DNA of 29,957 nt from JBECKQ01 sp040235375 (GTDB lineage Bacteria; Planctomycetota; Phycisphaerae; UBA1845), in the NCBI GenBank assembly GCA_040235375.1, contig JBECKQ010000379.1:1-29957 (forward strand), written 5' to 3'. How positions within the stretch are numbered: position 1 is the stretch's first letter; every line of letters starts with the position of its first letter. This document shows, one piece after another, positions 8,378 through 16,601 of this stretch. A program made the position numbers and the translations under genes. The notes beneath the pieces were generated by a model. The model had not been told where the DNA came from. It did no database searches and worked only from the letters and a program-made list of their open reading frames with translations.

Positions 8378-9481
8378 CTACGTCTGGCCAGACTGCTCGG
8401 TCTCACGTGATGGAAGCGGCAAGCGGACCTCGAAGGTCGTTCCCTGCCCCAGCGTGGAGGTGACGTGAATGGACCCGCGAAGCACCTTGAGCACGCCATG
8501 GGCGACCGCCAGCCCGAGACCGCGCCCCGATTTGCCGACGGCAGTCTTGTCCTTGGTGCTGTAGAACGGCTCGAAGATGCGATTGAGCTCCGCCTCGGTG
8601 AGGCCGGGCCCCGTATCGCCGACCCGAATGAAGCAGTACGTTTCGGCCGAGTCAAGCTCGATCGTCAGATCGCCGCGCTCGGGCATGGCTTCGACGGCGT
8701 TCTCGATGAGATTGGAGAGAACGGTGATGACCTGAGCATGGGGGACGGCGAGCACGGGGATCTTCCTGACGTTGGCGGTCAGCCTGATGCGCGAACCGCG
8801 CAAGCGCCGCTCGGTGCTCTCGATGAGACCGACAACGACCTCGGTCAGATCGCTGAGACTCTCGTTTCGATAATCGCCCTCGGCGAACGCCAGCAGACTT
8901 TCGACCAGCTCAGTCGCGCGCGACAGCGCCGACGCGGTCTTCTCCAGGCCCCGGGTCAGTGTTTCCAAATCACCGGTGGCCAGTGCGAAGTCGACGCTGG
9001 TTACGACGCCGCCGAGAATGTTGTTGAAATGATGGGCCAGCGCACCGGCCATCTCGCCGAGGGCCGCCATTCGCGACTGCTGGACGAAACGCTCCTGCAG
9101 GATCATGCGGTTGGTGATGTCGCGTACGCAGGCGAGGCCCCCGATGCGCTGTCCTTGCTGATCAACGACGGGCGTGACGATGGCCGCGAGGCGGCGTTTG
9201 CCGCCGCGTTCGTTGCGCATGTCGAACTCGAACTCGCCGACCTTCCCCTGCGTGAGGCTCGCCGCCATCACCTGCTCGGCTTCAGTACGGCCCTCTGTCG
9301 GCACAATGGTCGTCCAGTCCGCGCCGAGCATCTCCTCGCTGCCCGCGCCGAACATGCGGGAAGCGGCGAGGTTCCAAGCGGTTATCCTGCTTTCGAGATC
9401 CGCGGCGACCATGGCGGTTCCCGCCTGGTCGAAGAGGATCCCGCGAAGCGTGTTGTCGTGCCGCTGCTGATCCACGATCAC
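8378..9481 (-). CDS. PAS-domain sensor histidine kinase (NtrB-like)
   Basis: Signal-transducing histidine kinase of 367 aa. It has a PAS domain (about residues 13-125, ending ACVRDITNR), a HisKA dimerisation helix with the H-box ALAHHFNNIL (His150 the likely phosphorylated residue), and a HATPase_c domain with N-box Asn257/Asn261, G1 DTGPG (289-293), F-box FEPF (303-306) and G2 GRGLGL (319-324). No membrane segment or signal peptide is visible, so it is probably cytoplasmic. The residue after the phospho-His is His151, where most kinases have Glu or Asp. No response regulator is in the window. Start is GTG at 9481, 21 bases after the stop of the lipoprotein gene, with a GGGCGGG run just upstream; the two genes are probably co-transcribed. 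Confidence 0.9.
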   Translation of the reverse strand: MIVDQQRHDNTLRGILFDQAGTAMVAADLESRITAWNLAASRMFGAGSEEMLGADWTTIVPTEGRTEAEQVMAASLTQGKVGEFEFDMRNERGGKRRLAAIVTPVVDQQGQRIGGLACVRDITNRMILQERFVQQSRMAALGEMAGALAHHFNNILGGVVTSVDFALATGDLETLTRGLEKTASALSRATELVESLLAFAEGDYRNESLSDLTEVVVGLIESTERRLRGSRIRLTANVRKIPVLAVPHAQVITVLSNLIENAVEAMPERGDLTIELDSAETYCFIRVGDTGPGLTEAELNRIFEPFYSTKDKTAVGKSGRGLGLAVAHGVLKVLRGSIHVTSTLGQGTTFEVRLPLPSRETEQSGQT

Positions 9482-9502
9482 CCGCCCGCTTTCATCGAAA
9501 CG

Positions 9503-10360
9503 CTACGACTGGCCGACGCGAACGACGCGCGGCGTGATGCAAAGCACCGTCTCGAAATGCTCCATATTCAGGCTGGACGTCAGCCACCATGTCCCCAGCA
9601 GATAGCCGCGATCCGTGCGGCGGCTCGGCCCGATGACGATGAACTGGTTCGGCTCCAGCGTCCAGGTCGTGCTGAGCTCGCTGAAGGTGATGCCGTCGAA
9701 ATCACGAATCGTATAGATGTCGCCGCCCTGGTCGACGCGCTTGGTGTCCATGCGCTTTGCTCGGAATTCGGGCGTCACGCGGAGGATGACGCGAGACGGG
9801 TCGGCCTCGGTCGTGGCATAGTCGATGCGAAACAGCATTTCACCGGCGTCAAACGTGCCGCCGCTGAGCCCTCCGTCGGAGCGGTGGATGAAGTACGTAT
9901 CGCCGTCCCGCACCTCGCCCACGGAGATGAGCCGGGCCAGGCCGTCGGTGGCGGTCTGCTGCCGGCGGCTGGTGCGCGCCCCGTTCGCGTCCAGTATCGC
10001 CTTCATGGCCGGCCACGCATCCTGGTCGGCGACGCCAACGCGGAATCCGTTCCGGGCGAGCAAGGCGGTCAAGCCCGGATCACCCTTGGATTCGTCGATG
10101 TGGTTCCAGAGCGTCAGGGAGTGCTGGATCCGATCGACCGGCAATTCGATGCGGAGCACGTCGAAGTGGACGGTCACAACGGCCACAGGGTCGGTTGTAT
10201 TGCCGGCGGCCTGACGAACGACCGGCGGCGCGATGGGAGGGGTCGCCGGCTCCTGCTTGGGAGGTGCTGCAGACATCCCCGGCACGTTCGCGCAGCCGAG
10301 AAACCCACACCCCGCTACGATGCAGCCGATGGTGAAGATTGTCCGTTGGGTACGGTGCAT
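9503..10360 (-). CDS. Predicted lipoprotein with secretin-like C-terminal segment
   Basis: Protein of 285 aa with no family I can name. The N-terminus has a short hydrophobic stretch with two possible lipidation cysteines: VAGC (Cys18, the better lipobox) and FLGC (Cys23). A Pro/Ala/Gln-rich linker runs to about residue 55. The remainder looks folded and beta-rich. Its end (WTLEPNQFIVIGPSRR ... VLCITPRVVRV) resembles the last beta strands of secretin-type proteins, where a GQ-VVIGG strand is followed by ITPRIV; this is pattern similarity only. ATG at 10360 is preceded by GAGGG five bases upstream. It precedes the histidine kinase gene by 21 bases, so it may be an envelope partner or sensor for that kinase. 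Confidence 0.7.
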   Translation of the reverse strand: MHRTQRTIFTIGCIVAGCGFLGCANVPGMSAAPPKQEPATPPIAPPVVRQAAGNTTDPVAVVTVHFDVLRIELPVDRIQHSLTLWNHIDESKGDPGLTALLARNGFRVGVADQDAWPAMKAILDANGARTSRRQQTATDGLARLISVGEVRDGDTYFIHRSDGGLSGGTFDAGEMLFRIDYATTEADPSRVILRVTPEFRAKRMDTKRVDQGGDIYTIRDFDGITFSELSTTWTLEPNQFIVIGPSRRTDRGYLLGTWWLTSSLNMEHFETVLCITPRVVRVGQS

Positions 10361-10406
10361 GGCGCCCTCGCGCGCTAGGCTACCGTGGGCTGGGGCGCAG
10401 TCAATA

Positions 10407-10432
10407 CGCCGGGGCGTTTATGTTGTCCGGCG
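10407..10432. repeat. Short inverted repeat after wecB
   Basis: CGCCGG (10407-10412) pairs with CCGGCG (10427-10432) across a 14-base loop, 44 bases past the wecB stop. There is no T tract on either side, so it is not a convincing intrinsic terminator. It could be the base of a Rho-independent-like hairpin or chance in GC-rich DNA. Confidence 0.3.
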
Positions 10433-10475
10433 CAGAGTCTCGGGCCTAAATCGGGTGAGAGCGGTCGAGAGGTGA

Positions 10476-11567
10476 TTACTGTCGGGCGAGGATGGCGGCG
10501 ATGCGTTCGGCGGCGCGGCCATCCCAGAGTCGCGGGGCGGGCGGTTGCACGGCGGTATTGGCTCGGCACTTGCGATAGGCCGATAAAATCGCCGCCGGGT
10601 CGGAGCCCACAAGCGTGTTCGTCCCCTGCGTGACGGTGATGGGGCGCTCCGTATTCTCGCGGATCGTCAGGCACCAGACGCCGAGGATGGTCGTTTCTTC
10701 CTGGATTCCGCCCGAGTCGGTGAGCACGATGGCCGCGTCGCCCATGAGCTTGAGAAAGTCGAGGTAGCCCACCGGGTCGATCGTGCGCACCTTCGGCATC
10801 GAGTCGAACCGCGAAGCCATCCCCATGCGTTGGAGGTTGGCGCGCGTCCGCGGATGGATGGGGAAGACAACGGGCAGGTCATCCTGAATCGCGCCAAGTG
10901 CATCCATGATGCCGCTGAAGACGGCGGGATCGTCGACGTTGCTCGGACGGTGCAGCGTGACGACAGCGTAGGCACCCTTTTTGAGGCCGAGCCGATCGCG
11001 CACGTCCGAGCCCTCCGCCTTGTCGAAATTGGCGCGAAGCGTGTCGATCATCACGTTGCCGACGTGGTGGACTTTCTTCGGATCAACGCCTTCTCGCGCG
11101 AGGTTCTCCAGCCCGCTCGGTTCACTTACGAACAGCAGATCGGATATGGCGTCGGTCAGAACACGATTGATCTCTTCCGGCATGCGGCGATCGAAGCTCC
11201 GCAAGCCGGCCTCGACGTGGGCGACGCGCACGTCCAGCTTGGTCGCCACGAGGGCGCAGGCGATCGTGCTGTTCACGTCGCCCACGACAAGGACCCAGTC
11301 CGGCCGTTCGCGCAGCACGACGGGCTCGAATCGCTTCATGATCTCGGCCGTCTGGGTCGCGTGGCTCGCGGAGCCGACCTCGAGATTGAGGTCCGGCTCG
11401 GGAATGCCGAGCTGTCGGAAGAACAGGTCGGACATGTTGGTGTCGTAGTGCTGGCCGGTGTGCACGATCATCGCGTCGATGTTGTCGTACGACTTGTAAG
11501 CGCGCATGAGCGGCGCGATCTTCATGAAGTTCGGCCGTGCGCCGCAGATGTTGATGATCTTCGTCAC
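10476..11567 (-). CDS. wecB: UDP-N-acetylglucosamine 2-epimerase (non-hydrolysing)
   Basis: Interconverts UDP-GlcNAc and UDP-ManNAc in the cytoplasm, supplying ManNAc-type sugars for cell-surface polysaccharide. The 363 aa length is typical. Family signatures are clear: GARPNFMK with Arg11 and Lys16, HTGQHYD (36-42), VVGDVNST with Asp97, HVEAGLRSFDRRMPEE with Glu119 and Glu131, and TLHRPSNVDD with His206. The later part carries DSGGIQEE, the usual nucleotide-binding segment. Start is GTG at 11567 with an AAGGGGAA ribosome site about eight bases upstream. It is the last gene of the polysaccharide locus as read on the - strand. The UDP-ManNAc dehydrogenase partner (wecC) is not in the window. 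Confidence 0.95.
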   Translation of the reverse strand: MTKIINICGARPNFMKIAPLMRAYKSYDNIDAMIVHTGQHYDTNMSDLFFRQLGIPEPDLNLEVGSASHATQTAEIMKRFEPVVLRERPDWVLVVGDVNSTIACALVATKLDVRVAHVEAGLRSFDRRMPEEINRVLTDAISDLLFVSEPSGLENLAREGVDPKKVHHVGNVMIDTLRANFDKAEGSDVRDRLGLKKGAYAVVTLHRPSNVDDPAVFSGIMDALGAIQDDLPVVFPIHPRTRANLQRMGMASRFDSMPKVRTIDPVGYLDFLKLMGDAAIVLTDSGGIQEETTILGVWCLTIRENTERPITVTQGTNTLVGSDPAAILSAYRKCRANTAVQPPAPRLWDGRAAERIAAILARQ

Positions 11568-11637
11568 GCGGGAATTTCCCCTTCGCCGGTGCTTTGGCGG
11601 AGTCTATGGAATGGTCGCAGCCCGTTCAAGCCGCCTG

Positions 11638-13155
11638 TCAATGCGATCTTCGCGGTTGCAGGGCGTAGAGGTCGCCGACGCGATCCCACGCGCCCGCTTC
11701 CGGCGTAACGTGTGGGACGCTTGCGTCGGCCGGTACGAGCACGACCGGGCGACCGGCCTTGATCGCCTCGCTCAGGCGTTGTTGCTTCTTGCCGACGGCG
11801 ACTTCAACCCCCGTTTCACCCGTGCGCCAGACCTGGTATTCGACTGCGTAGCTCGCCATCGTCTCCTCGACCAGAATGAGTCCGTCGGGCCGGGCGAGGT
11901 CCACCGCCTGCCGGCTCATGCGCTGGGCGGATCGTTCGCTGACCGACCACGGCGTCAGGAGGTACGCGTAATCGTCGCGGTATGGCTTGTTGTGGATGAC
12001 GTTGTCGAGGACGCCTGCCTGCCGAGCCAGCGCCGTCGTCGCTGCATAGATGGCCGGCGTGACGGCCAGCAGTGCCACGGCGGTGACGATGACGGAGCTG
12101 GCGCTTCGCCCGCGCGGGCGGGACAGATACGCAGCCAATCCAAAGCCGCCCAGAACGCACAACAACGTAAACAACGGCAGCATGAAGGTCTGCTGGTCGA
12201 CGATCGAGTACCTGCTCACGAAGAGCGCGTACACCACGACCTCGGCGACAATCGCGTTTCGCGCGGCAGCCGGCAGGCCGGCTCGGCGCGCTCGGGCGAT
12301 GCCGTAAATCGCGAATGGCAGCAGCAGATTCGGAAAGCTGTAGACGAGAAAGGCGGCGAATACGCCGAGCACGCGAACCGAGACACTGGCGTTCAGCACC
12401 TGGCCGGCGAAGCGCCGGCCGAACAGCGCCGAGTGCAGCGTTTCCGCCAGATTCCCGCCGTGAATGAGCTGAGCGATAACCAGCCCGCTGTATGGAGCCG
12501 TTCCGACGCTCCACACCGCGGCTCCGACGATCAGATCGGAGAGAGTGATCCAATTGCGGCGCCACGCCCAGATCGCCAGCACCGCCAGGACCGGCGTGGT
12601 CAACGACGCGAGCATGTGATTGGCGATGCCGAGCCCGTTCAGGAGCAGCATCAGCCAGAAGTAGCCCCGGCGCCGGGACTGGATGAAGACGATGAGCAGC
12701 CACGTCTCGCCCGCCAGCAACGCGGCCCCCAGAGTATATGTCTCGGCCAGTGTGGCCATCTGCCAGAACGTGTTGGCGAGAGCGAGGGAAGCAGCCGCAA
12801 AGACGGCTACTCCGCGGCGAGACGACACCGCCCGGACCGCACCGTACACGTTGGCAACGGCGATCGCGCCTGAGAGGGCGCTCACGAGCGTGACCGCAAA
12901 AGCAGGCTCGAAGATGCCCAGTCGAACCACCGCACGGGCGAGCCATTGATGTAACGGGTGACTCAGCGCCAACCCGTACGGATGCACCAGTTGCCCGGTG
13001 ACGGCACGGAGAATGTGGAAGCCGGAATCCTGCCACTGCACGCCACGACTGGCTGTCGCCGCATACAACGCCAGGGCGCCCACGAAGACCACGAGCCATT
13101 CGCGAAACACGCCACCGCGTGGGTTGTGTGCGGATGCGGAGAGGGAATCAGTCAT
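11638..13155 (-). CDS. DUF2723 / GT-C type integral membrane glycosyltransferase-like protein
   Basis: Membrane protein of 505 aa with about ten hydrophobic segments up to residue 390 and a soluble C-terminal part. After the first membrane helix comes GVQWQDSG (residues 39-46), with Asp43 in the place of the first-loop catalytic Asp of GT-C enzymes. LVHPYGLALSHPLHQW (57-71) follows, matching the DUF2723 pattern in which W-D-S-G is followed by HP-G-PL. Enzymes of this class use lipid-phosphate-linked sugars and transfer them outside the membrane to protein, lipid or glycan. In this locus it could decorate the polysaccharide or a surface protein. The C-terminal 120 residues carry no motif I recognise. 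Start is the ATG at 13155, 23 bases after the preceding glycosyltransferase. Confidence 0.8.
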   Translation of the reverse strand: MTDSLSASAHNPRGGVFREWLVVFVGALALYAATASRGVQWQDSGFHILRAVTGQLVHPYGLALSHPLHQWLARAVVRLGIFEPAFAVTLVSALSGAIAVANVYGAVRAVSSRRGVAVFAAASLALANTFWQMATLAETYTLGAALLAGETWLLIVFIQSRRRGYFWLMLLLNGLGIANHMLASLTTPVLAVLAIWAWRRNWITLSDLIVGAAVWSVGTAPYSGLVIAQLIHGGNLAETLHSALFGRRFAGQVLNASVSVRVLGVFAAFLVYSFPNLLLPFAIYGIARARRAGLPAAARNAIVAEVVVYALFVSRYSIVDQQTFMLPLFTLLCVLGGFGLAAYLSRPRGRSASSVIVTAVALLAVTPAIYAATTALARQAGVLDNVIHNKPYRDDYAYLLTPWSVSERSAQRMSRQAVDLARPDGLILVEETMASYAVEYQVWRTGETGVEVAVGKKQQRLSEAIKAGRPVVLVPADASVPHVTPEAGAWDRVGDLYALQPRRSH

Positions 13156-13178
13156 CTTGAGGTATTGGTGTCGGCGGT

Positions 13179-14444
13179 TCAGGCAATGGCGGCGTGAGGT
13201 GACTGCCGTCTGGCAGCGGCGTTCTCGAGGAAGTCGGCATACCTGGCGTAGATGATCCGCCGATCGAAGACGGTCTCAGCCGCCAGGCGGGCCGCGGATT
13301 TCATCCGCTGAAGCTGCCGCGGCTCCTCCGCGAGTCGCCGTATGGCGGCGAAGCAGCCGTCGGCATCACCGGCGTCGTAAGTGAGGCCGCAACCGTGCCG
13401 CTCGACGAGGTTAGCACATTCACCCGGAATGGTGTTGAGCACCGCTTGACCGGCGGCGAAGTAATAGAAGATCTTGTTGGGCAGGTAGATAAGCGCGTGG
13501 GGAAACGATGCGTTGAATCCGGCGTCCGACTCGTACATCAGGTAGGCCCACTCGTCGAAATCGAGGAACCCGGTCACTGTTACGTTGTCGAGTTGGTCCG
13601 CCGCGACCATCTCGTGGGCGACGTGAGCCAGATCCCCCTGACCGGTGAGCACGAAGTCCACTGGCGTGCCAGGGTTTCGCTTCGTCAATGCCGCGGCGCG
13701 AATGATCGTCTGAAAGTCGTAGCTGTAGCTCAGGCTGCCCGAATAGACGAAGCGCAGCCGGTGCGGCTGCTTCTTCCATCGCGGATAGCGCTCCGCGCCG
13801 CGTTGGGCGGCGGCGTCGACATCGGCCACATCGACCCCCAGTGGGAACTCGCCGGTGAGGGGCTTGCTGCCGCCGACCGCCAATCCACGTTGAACGTAGC
13901 CGTCGCCCACACCCACGATGCCGTCTGCGGCGCGATACGCTCGCCGTTCGAGGCTGTACCACGGCGACAGCAGCAGGCGGCTCATGCTCCGGAGCGGCGC
14001 GGGAACGGCACGCGCGAACGTGTCCGGCCACTGGTCCTGGATGTCGACGATTGCGGGCACGCCCCATCGGCGGCCGGCCTTGGCGGCCTCCGCGGCCGCC
14101 TCGAGCGGCGGCGAGCTGGCGAGAATCACGTCCGGCGGCGGCGTGGTGGCCATCATTCTGCCAAGATTGCGGCCGTAGACACGGTGGCTTCGCAGGCGGC
14201 GAAAAGAGACGTTGCTGCCGTAGGGCGGCGACTCCACGAGTTCGAGTTCGAAACCGAGCGATTCGGCCGACTGGCGGGCCTGTGCGGCGTCGATCTCCCG
14301 CTTAAAACGGTGGGAGAACGTGCTCGACCACCAGGTCACCTGGTGGCCGCGTTCGCCCAGCAGCTTCACCAGGTAGGCGTAGCGACCCAACTGTTCCGTC
14401 CCGCCGGGAAGAGGATCAAAGGGGTTGATGATCCAGATCTTCAT
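13179..14444 (-). CDS. Glycosyltransferase family 4 (WbuB/WcaI-like)
   Basis: Cytoplasmic retaining glycosyltransferase of 421 aa for repeat-unit assembly. The start MKIWIINPFDPLPGG (ATG at 14444) is the normal GT4 beginning with an acceptor-site glycine loop; the frame extends 24 codons further upstream, into the preceding gene, but nothing there looks like protein of this family. Two Rossmann domains are visible: the first has the DIQDQWPD strand (typical of the WbuB group), the second starts at LRFVYSGSLSYSYD and ends with the donor-site segment LPNKIFYYFAAGQAV. The sugar is unknown. The gap to the upstream GT4 gene is 37 bases, so the two are probably co-transcribed. Confidence 0.88.
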   Translation of the reverse strand: MKIWIINPFDPLPGGTEQLGRYAYLVKLLGERGHQVTWWSSTFSHRFKREIDAAQARQSAESLGFELELVESPPYGSNVSFRRLRSHRVYGRNLGRMMATTPPPDVILASSPPLEAAAEAAKAGRRWGVPAIVDIQDQWPDTFARAVPAPLRSMSRLLLSPWYSLERRAYRAADGIVGVGDGYVQRGLAVGGSKPLTGEFPLGVDVADVDAAAQRGAERYPRWKKQPHRLRFVYSGSLSYSYDFQTIIRAAALTKRNPGTPVDFVLTGQGDLAHVAHEMVAADQLDNVTVTGFLDFDEWAYLMYESDAGFNASFPHALIYLPNKIFYYFAAGQAVLNTIPGECANLVERHGCGLTYDAGDADGCFAAIRRLAEEPRQLQRMKSAARLAAETVFDRRIIYARYADFLENAAARRQSPHAAIA

Positions 14445-14481
14445 CGAACTCGCCGGGCGTACACGATGATGTCGGTATCGA

Positions 14482-15582
14482 TCATTTCGAAGCCCGTCTC
14501 TTGTATTCCTCGGCAACGTGCATCAGGTGATCGAGGAGAAGCGGGATAGTCCGCTTGTGATCGTTGTCGGCGGCGAGCTTCCGGTTCGGCTCGATGGCCC
14601 GGCGCCAGAGCTCCGGCTGCGAGAAGGCGCGGTCGAGTGCGTTGACGATGGCCTCGGCGCTGTTTGGCTGAAAGAGTATCCCGGTTTCTCCGTTTGTGAT
14701 CCACGGGCGGTTGGCGGCAATGTCGGTTACGACAGGAAATGTCCCTGTGCTGAGCGCTTCCAGCAACGTGGACGCCGTTCCATCCGTCAGCGACGCGGAG
14801 ACGAAAACATCCGCCGCGCGGTAGAGATCCGGCAAGTCGGAGTACGGCCTGTGGCCGGTGAACCTGACTACGTCACCCAGGCCAAGCTCAATCGCCAGCC
14901 GCTTGTGATCGTCCAGCAAGGTCCCCCCACCGGCAAAGGTTGCCTCGAAGCGTCGTCCACGCTGCCGAAGCTCTCCGAGGGCCTTGAGAATAAGGTCGTT
15001 GCGGTAAAGCGGTTCGTTCTTACGCGGACATAGCAGGTGGGGCACATCGGCTATTTCTCGCCGATCGGGCGGCGAGAACATCTCCGAGTCGACGCCGGTG
15101 GGCACGACGAACGTCTTGTTGGCCGGCACGCCCGCGTCCAGGACAGCGGTGCGCCACTCCTCGGAGACGGCATGAACCAGACCCGCTCGACCGCAAATCC
15201 AGCGAATCAAACGTTTCGCCGCCCACGATGGAAAGCCCAGCTCCTTTAAACGCTCGACGCCATCTGCACCGCGACTGGCAACGACCAGTGGCCCTCGCCA
15301 GGCAAGGGCTGCGGTCAGCCCGTTGGAGATGAGATAAGGCGCGTAAACCACGTCCGGAGCAAAACGCTTGAGCAGCCGCCTTACGCGGGGCGCTCGCGTG
15401 AGAAACAGCGTTTTCCCGTGCTCAATGCTGAAGTCCGGCCTTCCGACGAATTCGACGCGGACCCCGTCCAGCAAATCGGGATGAAAAGAGATGATCAGAA
15501 GATCATGACCGGCAGCCTGGAAGTGGCGCGCGTAGTGCGGCGTCCAGGGGGCATTCGTGTGAGAAACCATCGCAAGCCGCAT
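14482..15582 (-). CDS. Glycosyltransferase family 4
   Basis: GT-B fold glycosyltransferase of 366 aa. It starts MRLAMVSHTNAPWTPHYARHFQAAGHD, as in many GT4 enzymes. The second domain holds VRFTGHRPYSDLPDLYRAAD and the donor-nucleotide motif DGTASTLLEALSTGTFPVV, in which the conserved Glu of the E-x7-E region is present. NGETGILFQP, the usual GT4 loop, follows. Substrate unknown; the neighbours place it in polysaccharide repeat-unit assembly. It is followed 37 bases on by another GT4 and preceded by the deacetylase gene with a 66-base gap that shows no motif. Confidence 0.9.
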   Translation of the reverse strand: MRLAMVSHTNAPWTPHYARHFQAAGHDLLIISFHPDLLDGVRVEFVGRPDFSIEHGKTLFLTRAPRVRRLLKRFAPDVVYAPYLISNGLTAALAWRGPLVVASRGADGVERLKELGFPSWAAKRLIRWICGRAGLVHAVSEEWRTAVLDAGVPANKTFVVPTGVDSEMFSPPDRREIADVPHLLCPRKNEPLYRNDLILKALGELRQRGRRFEATFAGGGTLLDDHKRLAIELGLGDVVRFTGHRPYSDLPDLYRAADVFVSASLTDGTASTLLEALSTGTFPVVTDIAANRPWITNGETGILFQPNSAEAIVNALDRAFSQPELWRRAIEPNRKLAADNDHKRTIPLLLDHLMHVAEEYKRRASK

Positions 15583-15648
15583 GAGTTCGATGGGCTGCCG
15601 CGTCAGCCGGTTACCGCGGATAGATTGCCGCCGTCAGGAGTTGCGGTT

Positions 15649-16593
15649 TCAGCAAATACTTGCAGAAACGAGGTGGCATCCGGTCTGGCTGTGCTGATAC
15701 GTCGGCAACGTGCCCGCTGCGTTCAGAAGGTCCCCTACCGTGCCGAACGCGAAGTGGGAGAGCAGGCTGTCCACCTTCCGCGGAAAACATTTCCTGCCGA
15801 CCCCCTGGTGCATTCGTGTGCGCCAGGAAATGGAGCGACCTGCTGCGCTGCGGTGGACTGGGGCGTACTCGTGTGGATGCATGTAGATCGCTGCCGCGTG
15901 CCCGGCCCGGTTTGTCTGCCTGATCGCGGCGTGAATCATCCTTGACGGGGCGAGCCGGAAGTATCCTCCCCCACCGAGCGGGAGCCGCCGGCGAAACAGG
16001 CGATACGATGCAACGGGCACTTCCACCAATTCGTTTCCGCTTGACGTGCGCAGGCGATGGGGAAACCAAGGCGCTCCCTTGATGCCATACCACCGGACCC
16101 GGACCGGGAATACGGAGGAATCGTACGCGATCCCGGTCTCGACGAGCACATCGAGGGCCCAAAGACTATCGCGAATGATGGTAAACGCGGGGGCACGATA
16201 TCCGACAACCGGCCGGCCAATGATGTCTTCCAGCAGCTTCTTCGAGCGATCAACATCACGACGGAATTCTTCCGGGCTTTGCGTGTGGACCCAACGGTGG
16301 CCGTAACCGTGGCTTTGGACCTCGTGACCGGCCGCATCGATCGCGCGGACAAGGTCGGGAGCCTTCTCTGCGGCCAGGCCAAGAACGAAGAAAGTGCCCT
16401 TGATGTTGTGGCGGGCGAAGGCTTCCAGGACTCTGTGCGTGTCAGCGCGAAAACGGTCGGTGAGGGGAAGATCGGGATCCATCACCGACTGCAGCCAGTC
16501 CTCGACATCAACAGTCACCGCGTTCACGAGCGACGGGCGCTCCGTCGAATCGGGAGGCTCTTCGGGTGATCGACAGGCTGCGAGGTAGGTCAT
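15649..16593 (-). CDS. Polysaccharide deacetylase, XrtA/PEP-CTERM-associated type (CE4)
   Basis: NodB-fold deacetylase of 314 aa that would remove N-acetyl groups from an amino-sugar polymer. Motif 1 is TVDVEDW (Asp29, Glu31, Asp32) and motif 2 HGYGH (His95, His99); GYRAPAF (131-137) gives motif 3, and MHPHEY (His239) the last His. GGGGYFRL (207-214) and the HP-E end are traits of the subfamily found in XrtA exopolysaccharide loci. The ATG at 16593 lies eight bases past the aminotransferase stop. A GTG at 16527 (giving MNAVTVDVEDW, the usual family start) has GGAG upstream and may be the true start. No signal peptide is visible, so its location is uncertain, as in other family members. Confidence 0.9.
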   Translation of the reverse strand: MTYLAACRSPEEPPDSTERPSLVNAVTVDVEDWLQSVMDPDLPLTDRFRADTHRVLEAFARHNIKGTFFVLGLAAEKAPDLVRAIDAAGHEVQSHGYGHRWVHTQSPEEFRRDVDRSKKLLEDIIGRPVVGYRAPAFTIIRDSLWALDVLVETGIAYDSSVFPVRVRWYGIKGAPWFPHRLRTSSGNELVEVPVASYRLFRRRLPLGGGGYFRLAPSRMIHAAIRQTNRAGHAAAIYMHPHEYAPVHRSAAGRSISWRTRMHQGVGRKCFPRKVDSLLSHFAFGTVGDLLNAAGTLPTYQHSQTGCHLVSASIC

Positions 16594-16601
16594 AGCAGGC
16601 T

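Noticed and set aside
8465..10378. Long + strand open frame opposite the kinase and lipoprotein genes
   Set aside because: The - strand has complete kinase motifs and a lipobox; the + frame has a composition without recognisable motifs.
10377..10404. TTGACT/TAGCCT as promoter for the lipoprotein gene
   Set aside because: A start near 10370 would fall on the GAGGG ribosome site of the ATG at 10360, leaving no usable leader.
15583..15648. Possible promoter or hairpin between the deacetylase and GT4 genes
   Set aside because: No -10/-35 pair or T-tailed hairpin seen in this 66-base gap.
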